Assembly: GCA_022784065.1 (NCBI GenBank)
Contig: JALFUO010000099.1
Span: 1 to 54,758, forward strand
Reading direction: 5' to 3'
From: Bacteroidales bacterium
GTDB lineage: Bacteria; Bacteroidota; Bacteroidia; Bacteroidales; Bacteroidaceae
DNA length: 54,758 bases
The stretch's first letter is position 1, and every line of letters begins with the position of its first letter. Made by a program: the position numbers and the translations under genes. The notes under the pieces were generated by a model. That model was not told where the DNA came from. It ran no database searches and saw nothing but the letters and a program-made list of their open reading frames with translations. Below, piece after piece: positions 1-8,864 of this stretch.

Positions 1-48
1 ACATGTAATTTGTTATTTGTCATAAAGGTACAAAAACTTTTTGACATG

Positions 49-86
49 ACAAAGCCCCGGCTTGTGAAAGTCAGGGCTTTGTTTTA
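49..86 (+). terminator. Intrinsic terminator of an upstream gene outside the window
   Basis: The arms CAAAGCCC (50-57) and GGGCTTTG (74-81) pair around a 16-nt loop and are followed by TTTT. The gene it would serve lies left of the window. The stem is short, so confidence is moderate. Confidence 0.55.
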
Positions 87-183
87 TGTTTTTCAATATA
101 TTACAAAACAAAGAGGCTGCGCCAATTTTGACACAGCCCCGCCGTTTGCGCCGAATGGCTCGACTAATGCAGTTAACCGATTA

Positions 184-209
184 CCGGGCGTTTTGCAAAA
201 CGCCCCTAC
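184..209. repeat. GGGCGTTTTGCAAAACGCCC palindrome repeat, solo copy
   Basis: A perfect 20-bp palindrome followed by CCTAC. It is the same end sequence found at 4063-4154, 30203-30230, 34521-34544 and 54663-54754. No left-hand partner palindrome is visible within 100 bp. The stretch GCGCCGAATGG near 150 also recurs at about 54692 inside another copy of this family, so this may be a decayed two-ended element. Confidence 0.75.
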
Positions 210-259
210 TGGCTGCGGTCGGTTCCCGCCCGCCCACACAGGGCAAGCAAAAAACAGAA

Positions 260-317
260 ATTTTCGTGCAAGCGAGCGCAATAGAGCCTGCTCATATTGC
301 CGAGCGCAGCCGAAAAT
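260..317. repeat. 58-bp imperfect hairpin repeat (GTGCAAGCGAG family)
   Basis: The unit begins ATTTTCG and ends CGAAAAT, with a central GAGCCTGCTC tip. Related copies lie at 6536, 15271, 15331, 15981, 16035, 16180, 34433, 51689 and 51746. It lies in a gene-free stretch (87-459) in which I see no coding region. Confidence 0.8.
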
Positions 318-459
318 ATGCAAAAAGTAAAGCATTTCTTCCTTACTTTTTACAGCAAATAGTATAATCGCAAAATTATCAGGCAGAAATTTTTTCCTTT
401 CACGGACCTAAATTTTCCTTCCTGCCTGAAAGTTTTTCCTGTCCTATAAGATATTTTTT

Positions 460-539
460 GTTACAAAGTTTGTAACACGTATTACAAACTTTGTAACATG
501 TGTTAGAAACTTTGTAACAAGCGTTACAAACTTTGTAAT
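460..539 (-). repeat. Array A: four 17-bp palindromes at 21-bp period
   Basis: Units start at 460, 481, 502 and 523, each a variant of GTTACAAACTTTGTAAC separated by 4-bp spacers (ACGT, ATGT, AAGC). Read on the minus strand, the array is preceded by CTGCGCAGA and an AT-rich stretch, and followed by a flank resembling TTATAGGACAGGAAAAA and TCAGGCAG. The same layout occurs at 15811-15890 and 50046-50146. Because 21 is divisible by 3, the minus strand stays open here (400-615) with Tyr-Lys-Val-Cys-like heptads. I treat that reading frame as a by-product of the repeat. Confidence 0.85.
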
Positions 540-658
540 AAAAATCTCCGCGCAGATAGTGGAAAATGTCTGCGCAGAGCGTAAAAAATAGCTCCGTGAC
601 AGTAAAAATTTTCAAGTAGATAGTTTAATGATCCCTATGGGATGGCCATTATTATAAT

Positions 659-2929
659 ATGTGTCACAAAACCCTGATTGATAAGATGAGGCAGGCCTCC
701 TCCGCGTGGGAGAAGGCCTGCCTGTCGCTGTTTTTTGTCATTTGCCTCGTGCTGGCTGCTGCCACCTGCGTGGAGCAGGCCTGGGGCACGGCAGAGGCGC
801 ATCGCCTCGTCTACGGCACGTGGTGGTTCGTGCTGCTGTGGGCGTTGGCGGCGGCGGTTGCGCTCGCCGTGATTGTGCGCAGGAAGATTTACCGCCGCCC
901 GTCGGCTTTCCTGCTCCATGCCGCCTTGCTCCTCATATTGCTCGGGGCCCTGCTCACGTGGCTCACCGCCGAGAGCGGTAGCCTGCACCTGCGGCTCGAT
1001 GAAACGCTGCGCCGCCCCGTCCCCGAGGGGGCGCACGCGGGGGTGCTGCCGTTCGATATCACGCTAACGGCGTTCGCCGTGGAGCATCACCCCGGCACAT
1101 CGGCTGCGGCCGACTACCATGCCGAACTGATTATTAACGAAGAGCCTGAAAACCGCGCCCTGTCGATGAACAGCCCCGTGCGCACCCACGGCACGCGCCT
1201 CCTGCTGGGACGGCTCGATGCCGACCATAAGGGCGTGACGCTTTTGGTCAATACCGACCCTTGGGGCATACCCGTGTCGTATGCGGGCTATGCGCTGCTT
1301 GCAGGCTCGTTCCTCTTCGTCCTGTGCTCGCGGGGCGGCGTGTTTCGCCGCACGCTGCGCCGACTGTCAGCCGCCGCCGTGCTGCTGATCGCCCTGCCTG
1401 CGGGCCATGCGCAAGAAATAGAGGCGCGCTTGCCTACGCTTACGCCCGAGCAGGCTGAGCAGTTCGGCGCGTTGCTCATCGAGCACGAAGGGCGCATACA
1501 GCCCGTCCGCTCGTATGCCCGGCAGTTCACGCGCCGCCTCACGGGCAAGTGCGATTGGCAGGGATATACAGCCGTGGACGTTTTGGCGGGTTTCGCCTTC
1601 TTCCCCGAGGCGTGGCAACACGCGCCGCTCCTTAAAGCAGAGGGCAAAGAACTGCGGCGCCGCTATGCACTGCGCAAACACGTGGCCTTTGCTGACCTCT
1701 TCGACGCTCGCGGTGACTACATCTTTCTGCCTTATTGGGACGTACTGAATGGCGCGGCGCGTCCCGAGGGCTGGCTCGCCGATGCCGCCCGGCTCGACAG
1801 CCGCGTGCGCGAGGTGCAGGGCGTGACTGAGGGCACGGCCTTGCGGCTGTTTCCCCCTGAGGCGCACGGCGGCGCAGCGTGGCTTGCGCCCGATGCCATG
1901 GCGACCGACACCGCCGAGGTCGCTTTCTTTCGCAACAATATCCTGCGCTATGTTCGCCTCAGTCTGAGAGGGACGGGCGCGGGCGTGGAACAGGCATTTC
2001 AGAAAATCCAGGCATGGCAGCGGCAGGCAGGCGGCGCATCGCTGCCCTCCGATGCGCGGCTTCGGGCGGAGCATCTGCTCTGGAAGACGTTTTCCACGGC
2101 ATGGGCGGCGCGGCTGTGCCTCACGGTCGGGCTTATCCTCTTTGTCCTGCTGCTTTATGCCTGCCGCACCGACGCTCCCTCGCGGCTGTCTGCGCTCGTC
2201 CGCGCGGCTGCGCAGCCTTGGCTGCCGATGATGGCCTGGGCGTATGTCACTTACGGCCTTGCGCTGCGCGGCGTGGCGGCAGGGCGCGTGCCCATGGCGA
2301 GCGGCTACGAAACGATGCTTTGCCTCGTGTGGTGCGTGCTGACAGCGGCAGCGGCTTGCGGTTTGCGGCGCGTGCTGAAAGGGTGGGGCAGCGCTGCCGC
2401 GCCGTCCCTGCCGATGCTTTGCCTCAACCTCGCCGCCTTCATGGTGGCAGGCTTCGGCTGCCTGAGTTGCGGATTTAGTTTTATGGACGAAGCCATAACG
2501 CCCCTGATGCCCGTTTTGGGCAGTCCGTTGCTGGCGGTGCACGTGTCGCTCGTGATGCTGGCCTATGCCGGTTTGGCGTTCACCTTTGCCGATGCCGTAA
2601 TCGCCCTGTGCGTGCCGCGCCTCTCGGAGATGCTTGCCCACGTGAGCCGCCTCCTGCTCGTTCCCTCCCTCTTCTTCCTCAGCCTCGGCATCTTCCTCGG
2701 CGCGGTTTGGGCCAATATTTCTTGGGGCAGCTATTGGAGTTGGGACCCGAAGGAGACGTGGGCGCTCATCACGCTCCTTGTCTACGCCCTGCCTGCCCAC
2801 GGCAACATGTTCCTGCCCGCCGGCAGACCCCGCTCCCTCCACCTCTACTTCCTCTTCGCCTTCCTCGTGCTGTTGATGACCTATGTAGGCACCAACACCC
2901 TGCTCCCGGGGCTGCACAGCTATGCGTGA
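659..2929 (+). CDS. ccsA: Cytochrome c biogenesis protein, ResB-like/CcsA fusion
   Basis: Integral membrane protein (756 aa) of the system II cytochrome c maturation pathway, which delivers haem across the membrane and attaches it to apocytochromes. The N-terminal 120 residues carry hydrophobic segments and a ResB-like topology. A large exported middle region follows (about 250-480), and the C-terminal 280 residues are a multi-pass CcsA domain. The haem-handling WWD signature of CcsA is seen as WGSYWSWDPKETW at about residues 690-702. This fused architecture is common in Bacteroidales, where it often serves nitrite reductase NrfHA, but no nrf genes are visible here. The gene stands alone and converges on asd across a long hairpin. 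The ATG at 659 is the first in frame. Confidence 0.88.
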   Translation: MCHKTLIDKMRQASSAWEKACLSLFFVICLVLAAATCVEQAWGTAEAHRLVYGTWWFVLLWALAAAVALAVIVRRKIYRRPSAFLLHAALLLILLGALLTWLTAESGSLHLRLDETLRRPVPEGAHAGVLPFDITLTAFAVEHHPGTSAAADYHAELIINEEPENRALSMNSPVRTHGTRLLLGRLDADHKGVTLLVNTDPWGIPVSYAGYALLAGSFLFVLCSRGGVFRRTLRRLSAAAVLLIALPAGHAQEIEARLPTLTPEQAEQFGALLIEHEGRIQPVRSYARQFTRRLTGKCDWQGYTAVDVLAGFAFFPEAWQHAPLLKAEGKELRRRYALRKHVAFADLFDARGDYIFLPYWDVLNGAARPEGWLADAARLDSRVREVQGVTEGTALRLFPPEAHGGAAWLAPDAMATDTAEVAFFRNNILRYVRLSLRGTGAGVEQAFQKIQAWQRQAGGASLPSDARLRAEHLLWKTFSTAWAARLCLTVGLILFVLLLYACRTDAPSRLSALVRAAAQPWLPMMAWAYVTYGLALRGVAAGRVPMASGYETMLCLVWCVLTAAAACGLRRVLKGWGSAAAPSLPMLCLNLAAFMVAGFGCLSCGFSFMDEAITPLMPVLGSPLLAVHVSLVMLAYAGLAFTFADAVIALCVPRLSEMLAHVSRLLLVPSLFFLSLGIFLGAVWANISWGSYWSWDPKETWALITLLVYALPAHGNMFLPAGRPRSLHLYFLFAFLVLLMTYVGTNTLLPGLHSYA

Positions 2930-2946
2930 AAAATGATATACTAAAA

Positions 2947-2997
2947 GCATTTGCGCCCAATAAGCCGCAAAATTTGCGGTTTATTGGGCGCAAATGC
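2947..2997. terminator. Long near-perfect hairpin between convergent genes
   Basis: Arms of about 25 nt (starting GCATTTGCGCCCAATAA) pair with one G-T wobble and a minimal loop. It lies exactly between the ends of ccsA (+) and asd (-). There is no U-tract on either side, so it may act as a bidirectional terminator or an mRNA 3'-end stabiliser. Confidence 0.6.
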
Positions 2998-3024
2998 GTC
3001 ACCTTGAATAAATCCAAAACGGGC

Positions 3025-4038
3025 TTAACCCACGTTGCCCACCTTGATAAGGTATTCGGCAATCTGCACGGCGTTGAGGGCCGCGCCCTTGCGGATCTGA
3101 TCGCTCACGAGCCAGAGCGTGAGGCCGCAGGGGTTGGCGAGGTCTTGGCGGATGCGGCCCACGTAGACGGCGTCCTTGCCTTGCAGGAAGAGGGGCATGG
3201 GATATTCCTTTTCGGCGGGGTTGTCCATGAGTATCAGGCCCTCGCCGCCGGCAATGGCGCGGCGTGCCTCGTCCACGCTGACGGGCTGCTCGGTTTCGAG
3301 CCAGATGGCCTCGGAGTGGGAGCGGAGCGACGGCACGCGCACGCAGGTGGCAGAGCAGAGCACGTCGGAGTGCATGATTTTGCGCGTCTCGTGGTACATC
3401 TTCATCTCTTCCTTCGTGTAGCCGTTGTCCTGGAACACGTCGACCTGCGGAATGACGTTGAACGCCAGTTGATAAGGGAACTTCTCCACCGTCACTTCCT
3501 CGCCGGCGAGCGACTGGCGGTATTGCTGCAAGAGTTCGTCCATGGCTGCTGCGCCTGCGCCGCTGGCTGCCTGATAGGAACTTACGTGGATGCGGCGGAT
3601 ATGGCTGAGGCGCTCAATGGCCTGCAGGGCCACGACCATCATGATGGTGGTACAGTTGGGGTTGGCGATGATGCCGCGCGGGCGGTTGAGGGCATCGGCG
3701 GCGTTGCACTCGGGCACAACGAGGGGCACGTCTTCGTCCATGCGGAAAGCCGAAGAGTTGTCGATCATCACTGCGCCGTATTTCGTGATGTCGGCGGCAA
3801 ATTCCTTAGAAGTGCCAGCGCCTGCGGAGGTGAAGGCGATGTCTACGCCCCTGAAGTCTTCCGGCTCGTGGCGCAATTCTTTGACAGTGTATTGCTTGCC
3901 GCGAAATTCGTACTGCCTGCCTGCGCTGCGCTTCGAGCCGAAAAGCAGGAGGTTGTCTATGGGAAACTCGCGCTGCGAAAGCACGCGCAGAAATTCTTGG
4001 CCTACGGCGCCGCTGGCACCGACGATTGCTACGTTCAT
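3025..4038 (-). CDS. asd: Aspartate-semialdehyde dehydrogenase
   Basis: NADPH-dependent reduction of aspartyl-4-phosphate to aspartate-semialdehyde, the branch point to lysine/diaminopimelate, threonine and methionine. It is cytosolic. The 337-aa length is normal. The N-terminal Rossmann motif VGASGAVG is at residues 6-13. The catalytic cysteine is Cys129 in NPNCTTIMM, and the acid/base histidine is His241 in RSHSEAIW. The gene is monocistronic and convergent with ccsA. A TAATTTTG box on the minus strand (4186-4179) could be its -7 element, but no matching TTTG lies 19-21 nt upstream of it. Confidence 0.96.
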   Translation of the reverse strand: MNVAIVGASGAVGQEFLRVLSQREFPIDNLLLFGSKRSAGRQYEFRGKQYTVKELRHEPEDFRGVDIAFTSAGAGTSKEFAADITKYGAVMIDNSSAFRMDEDVPLVVPECNAADALNRPRGIIANPNCTTIMMVVALQAIERLSHIRRIHVSSYQAASGAGAAAMDELLQQYRQSLAGEEVTVEKFPYQLAFNVIPQVDVFQDNGYTKEEMKMYHETRKIMHSDVLCSATCVRVPSLRSHSEAIWLETEQPVSVDEARRAIAGGEGLILMDNPAEKEYPMPLFLQGKDAVYVGRIRQDLANPCGLTLWLVSDQIRKGAALNAVQIAEYLIKVGNVG

Positions 4039-4062
4039 TGTCGTTATTTTATTTAGTTTTTA

Positions 4063-4154
4063 GTAGGGGCGTTTTCAAAACGCCCGGTAAATGGTTTATT
4101 TATTGTGGAGACCTTTCGGCGCAGCCCAGCGGGCGTTCTGCAGAACGCCCCTAC
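4063..4154. repeat. 92-bp two-ended palindrome element
   Basis: It starts GTAGGGGCGTTTT and ends AACGCCCCTAC. Each end is itself a palindrome (GGGCGTTCTGCAGAACGCCC on the right; the left one has lost its central G), so the element is an inverted pair. The same 92-bp layout is at 54663-54754. It sits in the divergent region between asd and the antiporter gene. Confidence 0.75.
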
Positions 4155-4207
4155 TGCACATAAAGGGAGTTGCGTGTGCAAAATTACAACTTAATTCGCT
4201 GTTTTGC

Positions 4208-4260
4208 CGCTTTCTGCGCTGTTTTGTAGGGCTTTCTTAGCAGAAAGTGCGTTTTTTTTT
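4208..4260 (+). terminator. Terminator-like hairpin in the antiporter leader
   Basis: CGCTTTCTGC (4208-4217) pairs with GCAGAAAGTGCG (4240-4251, one bulge) and is followed by nine T residues. No plus-strand gene precedes it, as asd runs the other way. It ends 32 nt before the antiporter start. It could be a transcription attenuator in the antiporter mRNA leader, or a stray terminator stopping read-through. Confidence 0.5.
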
Positions 4261-4292
4261 GCAATTTTGCCGATGATAGACAGATATTTCCC

Positions 4293-6323
4293 GTGCCGAT
4301 AACCGACCCTACCTGGAATTTTTTCGTGGTGCTTGGCATCATACTCTTCGCGCCCATGCTGCTCGAACGCCTGCGCGTGCCCTCGATTGTGGGGCTGATT
4401 TTCGCCGGCGTGCTTATCGGGCCGCACGGGTTTGGCGTGCTCGAGCGCGACGATAGTTTCGAGTTGTTCGGCAAGGTGGGCCTATATTATATAATGTTCC
4501 TCGCCAGCCTTGAGATGAACCTGCAAGACGTGCAGAAAATCAAGGGGCGGGCTTTGACTCTCGGCTTGCTGAGTTTCGCCATTCCCATGGTCATCGGCTT
4601 CGGCGTGAACCGCGCCGTGCTGCCCGGCTACACCGTGGCGGCTGCCGTGCTGATGGCTGCGATGTACGCCTCGCATACGCTGATTTCCTATCCCATAGTG
4701 CTGCGCTACGGCATTTCACGCCTGCCGAGCGTGAGCATCGCGGTGGGCGGCACGATTGTGGCCGACACGCTGACCCTCTTGGTGCTCGCCGTGGTGGGCG
4801 GCATGTTCAAGGAGCAGGTGACGGGGCTTTACTGGCTGTGGCTCGTGGCGAAGGTGATGCTCATCGGCGCGGCTATCCTACTGGCGTTTCCCGCAGCGGG
4901 GCGGTGGTTCTTCCGCCGCTACGACGACGGCGTGGTGCAATATATATTTGTATTGGTGCTCGTGTTTCTCGGCGCGGGGCTGATGGAGATGGTGGGCATC
5001 GAGGGCATTCTCGGGGCGTTCCTCGCCGGCCTTGCGCTCAACCGCCTCATTCCGCCTGCCTCGCCGCTGATGTCGCACATAGAGTTTGTGGGCAATGCCC
5101 TCTTCATTCCGTACTTCCTCATCGGCGTGGGCATGCTCATCGACCTGCGCGCCCTCGGCCACAGCGGCGCGATACTCGTGGCGGCCGTGATGACCCTCGC
5201 GAGCATCGGCACGAAATGGCTGGCCGCCTTTTCCACGCAGAAGATATTCAAGATGCAGCCCGAAGACCGCCGCCTGATGTTCGGGCTGACGGGAGCGCGC
5301 GCCGCCGCCACGCTGGCCGTAGTGCTCGTGGGCTATAAAATCATACTCCCCGACGGCACGCGCCTGCTCGACGACGACGTGCTCAACGGGGCGATGGTGC
5401 TGATACTCGTGACGTGCGTGGTCAGCTCGCTCGTCACCGACCGCGCCGCACGCAAGGTAGCGACTTCGGGCACGCTTGCCGACGCGCAGGCCGACGCGCC
5501 GAAAGGCGGCCGCATCGTGCTCGCCATTTCCAACCCCGACACCGTGCGTCCGCTGGTACACATCGCTTTGATGCTGCAGCCCGAGCGCGAGGAGGGCAGC
5601 ATCACCGCGCTCAACGTGGTGCTCGAAAACGAACCCGCCGCTGCTGCCGAGGGCGGAAAGGGACTGCAGAAGGCGGTGAAGATTGCCGCCGCCGCCAATG
5701 TGAAGATACAGACGCACAGCCGCTGGTCGGTGAACGTGGTGAGCGGCATCTCCCACACCGTGAAGGAGCAAAACGCCACCGACCTGCTCATTGGCCTGCA
5801 CCAGAAGTCGAAACTCACGGAAAGTTTCTACGGCAAACTCACCACCGACCTGCTCGCCGTGGTGGACCGGCAAATCCTCATTTACAGAGGCATTATCCCA
5901 GCCAACACGGTGCGCCACATGCACATCGCCGTGCCGCGCCGCGCGGAGTTTGAAACGGGGTTTGCGCAGTGGACGGAACGCCTGGCGCAGATTGCCGCCC
6001 AGACGGGCTGTGCCGTCACCGTCTACGGGGCGCGGCAGTCGCTTGCCGCCGTGGAGAAGCAGTGGAAAGGCAAGGGGCAGAGCCTCGCGGCGGCGTTTCA
6101 GGAATACAACTCCTGGCGCGACCTGCTGCCACTCGCCCACAACACGCGGCAGGACCACCTCATGGTTTTTGTCTGCGCCCACAAGGGCGGCATCTCCTAC
6201 CACCATTATTTCGAGCATCTGCCCGACCAAATCGAGCGTAACTTCTCCACCCGCAACCTGCTCATCGTCTATCCTTCCCGCGCCGGCAGGGGTGGCAACG
6301 CCTCGGCCTTCCTCGGCAACTGA
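4293..6323 (+). CDS. CPA2-family cation/proton antiporter with C-terminal cytosolic domain
   Basis: Membrane antiporter exchanging Na+ or K+ for protons. Residues 1 to about 385 form a Na+/H+ exchanger domain with roughly 12 hydrophobic segments, including FAGVLIGPHGFG near the N-terminus and the MVGIEGILGAFLAGLALNR segment typical of KefB/GerN-like proteins. The last 270 residues are soluble and read as one or two UspA-like regions, not a TrkA-N domain. The start used is GTG at 4293. An ATG at 4273 opens a 9-residue frame (4273-4302) that overlaps this start in another frame, so the true start or coupling is uncertain. The substrate ion cannot be told from the sequence. Confidence 0.88.
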   Translation: MPITDPTWNFFVVLGIILFAPMLLERLRVPSIVGLIFAGVLIGPHGFGVLERDDSFELFGKVGLYYIMFLASLEMNLQDVQKIKGRALTLGLLSFAIPMVIGFGVNRAVLPGYTVAAAVLMAAMYASHTLISYPIVLRYGISRLPSVSIAVGGTIVADTLTLLVLAVVGGMFKEQVTGLYWLWLVAKVMLIGAAILLAFPAAGRWFFRRYDDGVVQYIFVLVLVFLGAGLMEMVGIEGILGAFLAGLALNRLIPPASPLMSHIEFVGNALFIPYFLIGVGMLIDLRALGHSGAILVAAVMTLASIGTKWLAAFSTQKIFKMQPEDRRLMFGLTGARAAATLAVVLVGYKIILPDGTRLLDDDVLNGAMVLILVTCVVSSLVTDRAARKVATSGTLADAQADAPKGGRIVLAISNPDTVRPLVHIALMLQPEREEGSITALNVVLENEPAAAAEGGKGLQKAVKIAAAANVKIQTHSRWSVNVVSGISHTVKEQNATDLLIGLHQKSKLTESFYGKLTTDLLAVVDRQILIYRGIIPANTVRHMHIAVPRRAEFETGFAQWTERLAQIAAQTGCAVTVYGARQSLAAVEKQWKGKGQSLAAAFQEYNSWRDLLPLAHNTRQDHLMVFVCAHKGGISYHHYFEHLPDQIERNFSTRNLLIVYPSRAGRGGNASAFLGN

Positions 6324-6390
6324 CGCCTGCGGGAACGGGCAAAACGGCACTTGTCTGCCGTGAAAGGCGCATTTAATGTATGCAAAAATC

Positions 6391-6421
6391 TTTGGCATTT
6401 GCAATTTTGTCCGTAATTTTG
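6391..6421 (+). promoter_or_regulatory. Bacteroidota-type promoter for the lipoprotein-porG-bamA cluster
   Basis: TTTG (6391-6394), a 19-nt gap, then TAATTTTG (6414-6421) match the -33/-7 consensus of the Bacteroidota primary sigma factor. It would give a leader of about 235 nt containing the octamer and hairpin repeats. Confidence 0.6.
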
Positions 6422-6441
6422 CGGCTTAATAGACGAATATT

Positions 6442-6617
6442 TTAGTAAACAAGTAAACGAGTAAACAAGACAGAGATGTCTTGCAAATTTACATTTTACA
6501 TGAGAAACTTGTCTCGTCTACTCGTTTTCTTTGAGATTTTCGGCGGCGCTCGGCAATATGAGCAAGCTCTATTGCACTCGCTTGCACGATAATTTCCTTG
6601 TAAACTCGTCTACTAAT
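6442..6617. repeat. Octamer repeat arms flanking a hairpin repeat
   Basis: The left arm (6442-6471) has AGTAAAC-type octamers and the right arms (6511-6528, 6601-6617) have the complementary CTCGTCTA-type octamers. A 58-bp hairpin repeat (6536-6593, minus orientation) is inserted between the two right-hand pieces. Together they fill most of the 339-bp gap before the lipoprotein gene. No gene is visible in this gap. Confidence 0.7.
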
Positions 6618-6662
6618 AGACGAATTGTCATATAGGCAAAGCCAACACATATCATTCGCTTT

Positions 6663-8045
6663 ATGAAGCATTTTCTCACAGCAACGGCCGCCCTGCTCTT
6701 CGCGATACTTACAAGCACGTTGTTTTCTTGCAAATCCGATGACGAAGTAACCGAGACCGTCACTTTCTCCAACGACTGCATCGTAACGGGCGTGACGCTC
6801 GGCAATCTTCCGCGGGAGATGCACACTACCGGCTATTTCGGACAAGACAGCGCATATGTGGTGAGCATCAACGGCTCTTATTATCCTTTCCACGTTGACC
6901 AGATTAACAATCGCATTTTCAATACCGACTCGCTGCCTCTGCGCACCATTGTGTCGAAAACGGTATTTTCGGCCTTCAACGCACGGGGCAATATATTGGT
7001 GCGCGACCTCGGCACGGGCAGCAACGTCGCTTACACCACCGCCGACACCGTAGACTTTTCAACTGACCGCCTGTTCACCATCGTTTCAACCGATGGCACG
7101 GCCTCGCGCTCCTACACGGTTGAGGTAAATGTGCATAAGCAGGAAGCCGATGAATTTGTGTGGAAGCAGTTTGCGGCAACCAACTTGGCGGCTCTTTCCA
7201 ACATGCGCCTTTTTGCCGCCAGCGGTACGCTCACGCTCTTTGCGCACAATAGCGCGGGCAAAACGCTTTGCCTGAAAGCCTCTGCGGCGCAGCCCGAAGC
7301 GTGGGAAGAGCATGAGGCAAATGCCGACATCGCCGACCCGCGTGGCATTCAGCGGTTTAAGGATGCCTACTATGCCATTGGCAACGGCGGTTTGCTCGCT
7401 TCTGCCGACGGCATCACGTGGACGGTGGTTGCCGCCGACGCGCCTATCAATGTGCTTGTGGCAGCCGGCAGGACGGAACTGGCAGGCATGGGCGCAGATG
7501 GATTTTATAGTTCCGCCGACGGCACAGTTTGGACTAAGGTAGTTGACGATGCGCCCAATAATTTGCCGAAAGAGAGCATCGCTTCGGTGCGCGTGCCTTC
7601 TTTGGTGGACGAAACTTACGAAAGTCTCTTACTCTTGGGCCAGAATGGCGGCGCACCCGTAGTTTGGAAGCGCGATATCGACTGCACGGGCGGGGAAATA
7701 TTCCCTTGGGTTTATTATCCCGTTACAGAAGAAAATATTTATGGCTGTCCCCCACTCTCGTTGCCGTCGCTGTTCCGTTATGACGGGGCATCGGTGCTTG
7801 TGGACTTGACTGCCGACGGTTCGCTTGCGCCGCTCTACGTGAGCCGCGACAACGGGCGCACCTGGAAAACGGGCGTGTTTGCGAAGCCCGGCATCACTGG
7901 CGCGACCTCTATTGCCGCTGTCTCTGACGAGCAAAACTATATTTGGGTGGTTTGCGCCGGGCAGGGCGAAGTGTGGCGCGGGCGTGTCAATCGCCTCGGC
8001 TGGAAGAATGAGCCGGGCGCGTTCAACAAGATGCCCGCCAGATAG
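6663..8045 (+). CDS. Lipoprotein, DUF6242-like with C-terminal beta-propeller-like region
   Basis: Predicted outer-membrane or periplasmic lipoprotein of 460 aa. The signal peptide ends at lipid cysteine Cys23 (TLFSC), followed by the acidic KSDDE stretch typical of surface-exported Bacteroidota lipoproteins. Residues 30-160 resemble the DUF6242 N-terminal region, with a phrase like the IYNTDSLPLRT pattern (here IFNTDSLPLRTIV). The remainder has repeated short segments such as LLASADGITWT and FYSSADGTVWT, which fit blades of a sialidase/BNR-like propeller. The molecular role is unknown. It is the first gene of the plus-strand cluster, 95 bp before porG and separated from it by octamer repeats. 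Confidence 0.75.
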   Translation: MKHFLTATAALLFAILTSTLFSCKSDDEVTETVTFSNDCIVTGVTLGNLPREMHTTGYFGQDSAYVVSINGSYYPFHVDQINNRIFNTDSLPLRTIVSKTVFSAFNARGNILVRDLGTGSNVAYTTADTVDFSTDRLFTIVSTDGTASRSYTVEVNVHKQEADEFVWKQFAATNLAALSNMRLFAASGTLTLFAHNSAGKTLCLKASAAQPEAWEEHEANADIADPRGIQRFKDAYYAIGNGGLLASADGITWTVVAADAPINVLVAAGRTELAGMGADGFYSSADGTVWTKVVDDAPNNLPKESIASVRVPSLVDETYESLLLLGQNGGAPVVWKRDIDCTGGEIFPWVYYPVTEENIYGCPPLSLPSLFRYDGASVLVDLTADGSLAPLYVSRDNGRTWKTGVFAKPGITGATSIAAVSDEQNYIWVVCAGQGEVWRGRVNRLGWKNEPGAFNKMPAR

Positions 8046-8052
8046 GATAGGC

Positions 8053-8114
8053 CTACTCGCCTCCTCGTCTACTCGTTTACTCGTCTACTCGTTTACTCGT
8101 TTACTCGTCTACTA
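8053..8114 (+). repeat. Tandem octamers CTCGTNTA between lipoprotein and porG
   Basis: Seven consecutive 8-bp units alternate between CTCGTCTA and CTCGTTTA. They fill most of the 95-bp gap between the two genes. Similar arrays precede ompH, the second ompH, the sulfatase gene and hflX. Confidence 0.85.
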
Positions 8115-8140
8115 TAAACCATTGCCACTAAAATTTCCCT

Positions 8141-8830
8141 ATGCGCCAGACCGTATACCTGCTCCTAACTTTCCTGCTGCTTTGCGCCCCAAGCGCGGAG
8201 GCGCAGGACGAGGTGGTGTATCGCCTGGAACTCGGCGCCGGCATCGGCGGCGGCTTTTCGCTCAACGATGTCAACAGCAAGTGGTACGGCAAGACGGGAC
8301 TGGCTGCCGACCTCATTGCCCGCTTCCCGCTGAACCCGCGCATGGCCATCAAGACACAACTGGCGTATCAGCAGGTCAAGGGCAGCACCGACAATGCCAG
8401 CCGGTTTTACCCCGCCAACCCGAGCGTCTCGGGCGTGGATCGTCTGTCGTATTCCGTGAGCGGCGGGCTTTTCGACCTCTCCGGCATGTACGAACTGCAT
8501 TTCCTGCCCTACGGTTATGAGCGCGGTTATCAGGGTTACCGCCGCATCGTGCCCTACATACAGATGGGCGTGGGCCTCTGCTACGCCACCGAAGGCAAAC
8601 TCTCGTTGCAGCTGCCCTTCGGCGTAGGGATAAAATATAAAATCGCCCCGCGACTCAATCTCGGGCTCGACTGGACGATGCACCTCACGCTCACCGACAA
8701 AATCGACGGTCTCGACGCGCCGCTCGGCATCAGCAGCTCGGGCTTCCGCAACAAAGACCATTATTCGCAAACGCTCATAACGCTCACCTACGACCTCAAT
8801 CCCAAGTGCCCCACGTGCAACAAGGATTGA
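8141..8830 (+). CDS. porG: PorG-like outer membrane protein (DUF6089), T9SS component
   Basis: 229-aa outer-membrane protein with a signal peptide (cleavage after AEA, near residue 22) and a beta-barrel pattern of alternating hydrophobic residues. It fits the DUF6089 family, which includes PorG, a T9SS protein linked to the PorK-PorN ring. The C-terminus ends in the family-like [17 protein letters not shown]. Its place directly before uppS and bamA is the same as in Porphyromonas gingivalis, which strongly supports the call. The secreted T9SS-type proteins elsewhere in the window would be its clients. Confidence 0.8.
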   Translation: MRQTVYLLLTFLLLCAPSAEAQDEVVYRLELGAGIGGGFSLNDVNSKWYGKTGLAADLIARFPLNPRMAIKTQLAYQQVKGSTDNASRFYPANPSVSGVDRLSYSVSGGLFDLSGMYELHFLPYGYERGYQGYRRIVPYIQMGVGLCYATEGKLSLQLPFGVGIKYKIAPRLNLGLDWTMHLTLTDKIDGLDAPLGISSSGFRNKDHYSQTLITLTYDLNPKCPTCNKD

Positions 8831-8864
8831 GGCAGCCTATACATATAATATATATATATTGTAT

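Noticed and set aside
260-317. Hairpin repeats considered as tRNA or riboswitch
   Set aside because: No cloverleaf, no T-loop or anticodon pattern; many copies occur in unrelated places, including opposite orientations.
460-539. 21-bp arrays considered as a CRISPR array
   Set aside because: The spacers are only 4 bp and are shared between loci, there are no cas genes, and the repeat is palindromic and too short.
400-615. Minus-strand reading frame of 71 residues with Tyr-Lys-Val-Cys-Asn heptads
   Set aside because: It is open only because the 21-bp array is a multiple of three. The equivalent frames in arrays B and C are not conserved, and no start context is visible.
8053-8114. Octamer arrays considered as plasmid-type iterons or an origin
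   Set aside because: They occur at many intergenic sites with no replication-initiator gene or DnaA boxes nearby.
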